From GMQP-bins7 sp963776565 (GTDB lineage Bacteria; Actinomycetota; Thermoleophilia; Gaiellales; Gaiellaceae), in assembly GCA_963776565.1 (NCBI GenBank), contig CAVZNF010000005.1:310001-374000 (forward strand): DNA of 64,000 nt, in the 5' to 3' direction. The notes under the pieces are model-generated. The model saw only the letters and a list, made by a program, of their open reading frames with translations, was not told where the DNA came from and made no database searches. A program made the position numbers and the translations under genes. Below, in pieces: positions 59,292-64,000 of the stretch (position 1 is the stretch's first letter; each line of letters starts with the position of its first letter).

Positions 59292-60088
59292 TGGAACTCG
59301 CCCAGCGCATCGACGAGTTGTGGGCGGGCGGCGAACTCGAGCCGGAGCCGGTCGAAGAGGCGATCGCGCTCCTCGACGCCGGTGAGGTGCGCGTCGCCGA
59401 GCGGCTCGCTGATGGCTGGGTGGTCAACGAGTGGGTGAAGAAGGCGATCCTCCTCTACTTCCGGCTACGGAAGGTCGAGCCCATGGAGGTCGGCGGTCTC
59501 CACTTCCTCGACAAGATCCCCGTGAAGTCGGACTACGCCGACCGCGGCGTGCGGGTCGTTCCGCCGGGAATCGCTCGCTACGGCGCGTTTCTGTCCGAGG
59601 GCGTCGTTCTCATGCCGGGATTCGTGAATATCGGGGCGTGGGTCGGGGCGCGCACGATGGTCGACACGTGGGCGACCGTCGGCTCGTGCGCGCAGATCGG
59701 CGCCGACGTCCATCTCTCGGGCGGGGTAGGCATCGGCGGTGTCCTCGAGCCGCCACAGGCGCGACCCGTCGTCATCGAAGACGGCGCCTTCATCGGCTCG
59801 CGCGCCGTGATCGTCGAAGGGGTCCTGGTGGGCGAGGGTGCCGTCATCGCTCCCAACGTCGTTCTCTCGGCCTCGATCCCCGTGATCGACGTCACCGGCT
59901 CGAAGCCGGTCGAGCATCGCGGATATGTGCCGCCGCGGGCCGTCGTGCTTCCGGGGACGCGCCCCAAGGCATATCCGGCTGGAACCTACGACTTGCCGTG
60001 CGCGCTCATCGTCGGCTCACGCAGCACGTCGACGGATCTGAAGACGTCGCTGAACGACGTCCTCCGGGAGTTCGAGATCGCGACATGA
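59291..60088 (+). CDS. dapD: Tetrahydrodipicolinate N-succinyltransferase
   Basis: Lysine/DAP pathway acyltransferase with a left-handed beta-helix. 265 residues: an N-terminal helical domain (LWAGGELEPEPVEEAIALLDAGEVRVAERL), WVNEWVKKAILLYFRLRK-like core, then hexapeptide repeats (VVLMPGFVNIGAWVGARTMVDTWATVGSCAQIGADVHLSGGVGIGGVLEP) and the end KTSLNDVLREFEI. Proteobacterial-type DapD length. With dapE upstream it shows that the succinylase branch makes meso-DAP here. Confidence 0.95.
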   Translation: MELAQRIDELWAGGELEPEPVEEAIALLDAGEVRVAERLADGWVVNEWVKKAILLYFRLRKVEPMEVGGLHFLDKIPVKSDYADRGVRVVPPGIARYGAFLSEGVVLMPGFVNIGAWVGARTMVDTWATVGSCAQIGADVHLSGGVGIGGVLEPPQARPVVIEDGAFIGSRAVIVEGVLVGEGAVIAPNVVLSASIPVIDVTGSKPVEHRGYVPPRAVVLPGTRPKAYPAGTYDLPCALIVGSRSTSTDLKTSLNDVLREFEIAT

Positions 60089-60106
60089 GGGCGATCGGAT
60101 CCTGAG

Positions 60107-60805
60107 TCAGTCGACCTGCTCGGCCGTGCCGTACAGCGTCGCGCGGCCATGCTCCAGGCGCACGCGAAGATCCCCTCCCGGAAAGTGGACGATGACCTCG
60201 CCGTCGGCATGCGTGGCCGCGGCGACGGCAACTGCGCTCGTGCCCGACGACAGCGTCTCCCCCACTCCTCGCTCCCAGACGCGCGCCGTGACCTCGCCGG
60301 GAGCGTCGACGCGGGCGACTTGGACGTTCGTGCGGTTCGGAAAGCGCACGTGCGTCTCGAGTCGCGGGCCGATCGCGCCGATCTCGGCCGGGTCGCCGAG
60401 CACGACCGCGTGCGGGTTGCCGATCGAGACCGGCACGAACGCGATTCCGTCCGCGAGCTCTTGCGCACCGACGGTGACCTCGCCGAGCTCCTGCTCGATC
60501 TCGCCGTCTTCGTGGATACGGGTGCGCACCATCAGCGCGCCGACGCCGACGTCGATCTCGCTCGCGCCAGACTGAGCTGCGAGCCACGCTGCGGCGATAC
60601 GGGTGCCGTTCCCCGAGAGCTCCGCGCGCGACCCGTCGGCGTTCCAAATTGCGATGCGTACCGTCGTGGATGTTCTCGCCAGGATCTCGAGGACGCCGTC
60701 GGTTCCTTCTGCGAGGGCTGATGCTCGCGGGGCGTCGAGCGGCTCCGCGCCGGGCTCGACGACGCGATACGTGTTACCGAGCGCGCGCCAGGTCGACGAT
60801 CTCAT
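60107..60805 (-). CDS. dapF: Diaminopimelate epimerase family protein with both catalytic Cys replaced by Ser
   Basis: 232 residues with the DapF two-fold layout: WRALGNTYRVV, IWNADGSRAELSGNGTRIAAAWLA, PVSIGNPHAVVLGD, FPNRTNVQVARV and ARVWERGVGETLSSGTSAVAVAAA. In active DapF the cysteines of the ExCGNG and ETxxCGTG motifs racemise the substrate; here Ser64 and Ser187 stand in both places. Reading frame is intact on both sides, so these are codon changes, not slips. It is shorter than usual (about 270). ATG 60805 overlaps the miaA end by 32 bp. It may epimerise by another mechanism or have another job. Confidence 0.82.
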   Translation of the reverse strand: MRSSTWRALGNTYRVVEPGAEPLDAPRASALAEGTDGVLEILARTSTTVRIAIWNADGSRAELSGNGTRIAAAWLAAQSGASEIDVGVGALMVRTRIHEDGEIEQELGEVTVGAQELADGIAFVPVSIGNPHAVVLGDPAEIGAIGPRLETHVRFPNRTNVQVARVDAPGEVTARVWERGVGETLSSGTSAVAVAAATHADGEVIVHFPGGDLRVRLEHGRATLYGTAEQVD

Positions 60806-61646
60806 CCACAACCTGCTCGGTTGGACGATCGGCATCCACGAGGGCGATGCCTGGAATCCGCCGCATCCACTTGCGCTGGTACGCGGCGTAGCGCCGGGTT
60901 CGCAGCACCATGCGGTCACGCGCCTCGTCGAGCGGGAGGTGCGTGAGCTCGTCGAGCCCGAGCGCCTGTGCAGCGGTGCGTGACAGCTCGCGCTGCATCG
61001 CCCCGCGCGCCTCCTCGACGACGCCGCGTTGGATCATGTCGTCGGTGCGCTCGCAGATCCTCCGCTCCAGCTCGTCCGCAGAGATGTCGAGCCCCACGAC
61101 GAGCGTCGGGCGTCGCATCGATTCGGCCCACAGCCGGGGCTCGGTCGGGATGAGCGACTCTCCGACCGCTGCCAACTCGAGAGCACGGACGACGCGCCGC
61201 CGGTCGTTCGCGTGGATCGACTCAGCTGCGGCCGGATCGAGTTGGCCGAGCCGCTCATGGGCGGCGGTCGGATCGCGGTCGTACTCGCGCTCGGCGTCAG
61301 CGCGGGACGCGGGCTCCACGGCAGGCGGAATCTCGAGGTCGACGAGCGCTGCACGCAGGTACAGCCCGGTGCCCCCCGCGACGACGGCCGCGCCGTTCGA
61401 GCTGATGAGCTCGTCGATGGCCTCGTGTGCGAGCAGGGCGAACTCGCCCGCGGACATGGTCTCCGAGAGGTCACGGACAGCGATGAGCCGGGTCGGCTCC
61501 GCCGGCTGGTTCGTGAGAATCGGAAGGCCGCGATAGACCTGGAGCGCATCTGCCGAGACGACCTCGGTGCCGAGGTGGCTCGCGAGGGCGTGTGCCACGG
61601 CGGACTTGCCGGATGCCGTCGGGCCGAAGATCGCAATGACCTCCAC
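60774..61646 (-). CDS. miaA: tRNA dimethylallyltransferase
   Basis: Prenylates A37 of tRNAs reading U-starting codons. 290 residues from GTG 61646 (VEVIAIFGPTASGKSAVAHAL, P-loop); the frame also has an ATG at 61697 that would add 17 residues. Further: VVSADALQVYRGLPILTNQP, AVVAGGTGLYLRAALVD, NDRRRVVRALEL, GLDISADELERRI and TRRYAAYQRKWMRR. miaB, the next enzyme on i6A, lies directly upstream, and dapF overlaps downstream. Confidence 0.93.
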   Translation of the reverse strand: MEVIAIFGPTASGKSAVAHALASHLGTEVVSADALQVYRGLPILTNQPAEPTRLIAVRDLSETMSAGEFALLAHEAIDELISSNGAAVVAGGTGLYLRAALVDLEIPPAVEPASRADAEREYDRDPTAAHERLGQLDPAAAESIHANDRRRVVRALELAAVGESLIPTEPRLWAESMRRPTLVVGLDISADELERRICERTDDMIQRGVVEEARGAMQRELSRTAAQALGLDELTHLPLDEARDRMVLRTRRYAAYQRKWMRRIPGIALVDADRPTEQVVDEIVDLARAR

Positions 61647-61759
61647 GCCCAAAGTGGTGACTTCTCGGGGCACCCGGCCCACCACCACTGCGAGCATAGC
61701 GGCGAAAATCGCACGGGTGTGTCACGGAGTGTGCCGAGAGTGCGCATTCTGCGCTCGGA

Positions 61760-63082
61760 TCAGACCGCGACGAGCGACGCCTCGCGCCCGCGCAGCGTCG
61801 TCGATGTCGCATCCTCGACGATCACGTCGACGATCGAACCTGCCGCCGCGGTGCCTGCGAAGTTGACCGTCGTGTTCCGCCTCGTGCGCCCGCGTTGCAA
61901 CTCAGGATCGGTTCGGCTGGCTCCTTCGACGAGGACTTCCTCGATCAGGCCGATGCGCGTCGCGTTCTGCTCCGCAGCGGTTCGCTGGACGACCTCGACG
62001 AGCCGCTCGAGTCGCTCGTGCTTCACCTCGTCCGGTACCTGATCAGGAAGCGTGGCAGCCTCCGTCCCCGCACGCGGGGAGTAGATGAACGTGAACGCAC
62101 TGTCGAATCGCACGTCCTCCACCAGTGCCAGTGTCTGCTGGAAGTCGTCCTCGCTCTCGCCGGGAAAACCGACGATGAGATCGGTTCCCAGCGCAAGGTC
62201 TGGGACAGCAGCTCGCAGACGCTCGACGAGCCGGAGGTATCGGTCGCGATCGTACGTCCGCCGCATCGCCTTCAGCACACGCGACGAGCCCGACTGCGCC
62301 GGCAGGTGAATGTGCTCGCACACGCTCGGGCACTCCGCGATCGCCGTGATGACGGGTTCGCGAAAGTCCTTCGGGTGTGGGCTCGTGAAGCGGATCCGCT
62401 CGATGCCCGATACGTCGTCACACGCCCGAAGGAGCTCGCCGAACTCCGTGGACAGCTCGGGCGCGAGATCGCGGCCCCAGGAGTTGACGTTCTGGCCGAG
62501 CAGGGTTATCTCCCGCACGCCGCTCTCGGCGAGCCGAGCGACCTCGGCGACGATCTCCCCCGGCCGCCGGCTCTGCTCGCGGCCGCGAACGGCCGGGACG
62601 ATGCAGTACGTGCACACGGAGTTGCACCCCATGGACACCTGGACCCATGCCTGGAAGCGCCGTTCGCCGCGTATCGGGAGATCGGCCGCGAAATGCTCAT
62701 GCGTGCCGAATCGACCGCGCGCGACCGCGTAGCCGCCGGCTTCAATCCACTCGCCGAGGTGCGGGATCGACCCGGGGCCGAAGGCGACATCGACGAACGG
62801 GTACCGCTCGAAGATCTGCTCTCGCTGCGCCTCCGCGTAGCAGCCACCGACAGCGACGACGACGTCGGGTCGAGCTCGCTTCAGCGCGCCCGCGTTTCCG
62901 AGGTACGCAGCCAGCCGCGTGTCTGGCTTCTCGCGGATCGTGCACGTGTTGAACACGATCACGTCGGCCTCGTCGGGAGCGACCGCCTCGCCGAGCCCGA
63001 GCGACTCGAGCATGCCCTTGATGCGCTCCGAGTCGTGCGCGTTCATCTGGCAGCCGAATGTCGTGACGTGGTACCGACGCAT
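61760..63082 (-). CDS. miaB: tRNA-2-methylthio-N6-dimethylallyladenosine synthase MiaB
   Basis: Radical-SAM methylthiotransferase completing ms2i6A37 after MiaA. 440 residues: UPF0004 domain with YHVTTFGCQMNAHDSERI, NTCTIREKPD and VGGCYAEAQ (three Cys for the auxiliary cluster), the radical-SAM motif SMGCNSVCTYCIVPAVRGREQSR (CxxxCxxC), DLIVGFPGESEDDFQQT and a C-terminal TRAM domain (EVLVEGASR, GRTRRNTTVNFAG). ATG 63082 is preceded by TACCCT with 9-nt spacing. Intact. Confidence 0.96.
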   Translation of the reverse strand: MRRYHVTTFGCQMNAHDSERIKGMLESLGLGEAVAPDEADVIVFNTCTIREKPDTRLAAYLGNAGALKRARPDVVVAVGGCYAEAQREQIFERYPFVDVAFGPGSIPHLGEWIEAGGYAVARGRFGTHEHFAADLPIRGERRFQAWVQVSMGCNSVCTYCIVPAVRGREQSRRPGEIVAEVARLAESGVREITLLGQNVNSWGRDLAPELSTEFGELLRACDDVSGIERIRFTSPHPKDFREPVITAIAECPSVCEHIHLPAQSGSSRVLKAMRRTYDRDRYLRLVERLRAAVPDLALGTDLIVGFPGESEDDFQQTLALVEDVRFDSAFTFIYSPRAGTEAATLPDQVPDEVKHERLERLVEVVQRTAAEQNATRIGLIEEVLVEGASRTDPELQRGRTRRNTTVNFAGTAAAGSIVDVIVEDATSTTLRGREASLVAV

Positions 63083-63143
63083 CGCGGTCGAAGGGTAGCC
63101 CGCCGCGGCTACGCGGCCCAGTGCCCGACTGAAGCGCGCATGC

Positions 63144-64000
63144 CTACTTCGCCACCTCGATCGCCCGACTCTCACGGATGACGATCACCTTGACCTGGCC
63201 CGGGTACTCGAGCTGATCTTCGATCTCCCGGGCGATCTCGTGCGAGAGCAGCACTGCGCCGTCGTCGTCCACCTCCGTCGGCTCGACGATCACCCTGATC
63301 TCGCGACCTGCCTGAAGCGCATACGCCTTCGCGACGCCCGACTTCGCGGTTGCGATCTCCTCGAGCGACTCGAGGCGGCGGATGTAGTTCTCGAGGCTCT
63401 CGCCGCGTGCTCCCGGCCGCGAAGCCGAGATCGCGTCAGCAGCGATCAGCAGGACCGCCTCGACCGTTTGCGGCTGCACCTCGTGGTGATGCGCCTCGAT
63501 CGCGTGGACGACGCCCTCCGACTCACCGCATCGCCTGGCCATCTGCGCCGAGATGAGTGCGTGCGAGCCCTCGACCTCGTGGCTGACGGCCTTGCCGATG
63601 TCGTGGAGCAACGCGGCCCGCTTCGTCGTCTTCACGCCGGCCTTGAGCTCGGCGGCCATGATCCCGCCGAGATGGACGACCTCGAGCGTGTGCTTGAGGA
63701 CGTTCTGCCCGTAGCTCGTGCGGTAGCGGAGCCGGCCGAGCATCCGCACGAGATCCTCATGGAACTCGCCGCAGTTGGCCTCGAACACCGCCTGCTCGCC
63801 TGCCTGCAAGACGTGCTCCTCGAGCTCGGCTTTCGCCTGGTAGTACATCTCCTCGATCCGCGCGGGATGGATGCGACCGTCCTCGATCAGCTTGTCGAGC
63901 GTCATGCGAGCGGTCTCGCGGCGAAGCGGGTCGAACGAGGAGAGGACGACCGCGTGCGGAGTGTCGTCGATGATGAAGTCGACGCCGGTGAGATGCTCGA
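63144..64000 (-). CDS. rny: Ribonuclease Y (5' part beyond window)
   Basis: Membrane-anchored endoribonuclease starting bulk mRNA decay. Only the C-terminal 285 codons are visible: the end of the KH domain (TGVDFIIDDTPHAVVLSSFDPLRRE), TLDKLIEDGRIHPARIEEMYY, RTSYGQNVLKHTLEV and the HD domain KRAALLHDIGKAVSHEVEGSHA with AIEAHHHEVQPQTVEAVLLIAADAISASRPGAR, then the terminal HVEIVR-like strand region ending ESRAIEVAK. The N-terminal membrane helix is outside the window. Gene order rny-miaB-miaA is common. Confidence 0.96.
   Translation of the reverse strand, partial: EHLTGVDFIIDDTPHAVVLSSFDPLRRETARMTLDKLIEDGRIHPARIEEMYYQAKAELEEHVLQAGEQAVFEANCGEFHEDLVRMLGRLRYRTSYGQNVLKHTLEVVHLGGIMAAELKAGVKTTKRAALLHDIGKAVSHEVEGSHALISAQMARRCGESEGVVHAIEAHHHEVQPQTVEAVLLIAADAISASRPGARGESLENYIRRLESLEEIATAKSGVAKAYALQAGREIRVIVEPTEVDDDGAVLLSHEIAREIEDQLEYPGQVKVIVIRESRAIEVAK

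Noticed and set aside
56891..60088. 1065-codon plus-strand frame that looks like a fusion of a novel domain, DapE and DapD
   Set aside because: The first 430 codons are antisense to hflX, and the DapE part is left by a frame slip before DapD is re-entered in the same frame by chance. It is not a fusion protein.
1..64000. CRISPR arrays, insertion sequences, prophage or integrase genes
   Set aside because: No direct-repeat arrays, transposase motifs, terminal inverted repeats or phage structural genes were seen; the gene content is chromosomal core and lineage genes.

Overview
The window is a dense, very GC-rich bacterial chromosome segment with no rRNA, CRISPR array, prophage or insertion sequence that I can see. 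A SepF/YggT/DivIVA division cluster, a GarA-type FHA protein with an FtsR/Rv1828-type MerR regulator, an RsiG-like anti-sigma factor, GTG starts, TANNNT -10 elements and the ImuB-DUF6504-DnaE2 mutasome all point to Actinomycetota. The short single-motif RsiG and the gene neighbourhoods suggest class Thermoleophilia (Gaiellales or Solirubrobacterales type). That placement is inference, not a database result.

Layout. 1-5.2 kb: 3' part of pyruvate phosphate dikinase, a rhomboid protease divergent from ComB, a badly frameshifted methyltransferase and a glyoxalase-like protein. 5.2-11.4 kb: SOS mutagenesis block (ImuB with a tandem LexA-box promoter, DUF6504, cupins, TfoX-N protein, DnaE2). 11.4-19 kb: a coupled glycosyltransferase/small protein/GH15 operon, an aminotransferase, dienelactone hydrolase, HD protein and S9 peptidase. 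19-26.6 kb: murA, a HisB-like probable pseudoenzyme, ridA, cca, yggS, sepF, yggT, divIVA, dksA-like, lspA, rluD-like. 26.7-36.7 kb: the canonical rpsB-tsf-pyrH-frr-uppS-cdsA-dxr-rseP-ispG-proS run, then an XRE regulator and tRNA-Pro(GGG). 36.9-45.5 kb: transporter, small membrane proteins, FAD reductase, GH99-like protein, thioredoxin, HutF-like deiminase and a CDP-alcohol phosphatidyltransferase. 45.5-47.5 kb: rsiG-like, garA-like, ftsR-like and apt in one overlapping operon preceded by a perfect palindrome. 47.5-53.7 kb: uppP, small proteins, two convergent sigma-70 genes, a class II amidotransferase and an HNH-repeat protein. 53.7-64 kb: murT-gatD, dut-nudix-hflX, dapE-dapD, dapF-miaA-miaB and the 3' part of RNase Y.

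Functionally the window is dominated by cell-envelope work: peptidoglycan precursors (MurA, MurT/GatD, DapD/E/F), undecaprenyl carrier (DXR, IspG, UppS, UppP), phospholipid (CdsA, PgsA-like), membrane proteolysis and lipoproteins. Division, translation and tRNA modification genes lie around them.

Two window-wide features matter to a user. First, many transcription units appear leaderless: a TANNNT hexamer lies 6-9 nt before a GTG/ATG start, which fixes several start codons. Second, about twenty genes carry internal frame changes, including rpsB, whose product is essential. These look mostly like assembly or sequencing indels rather than real pseudogenes, so the affected coordinates span the whole inferred gene.
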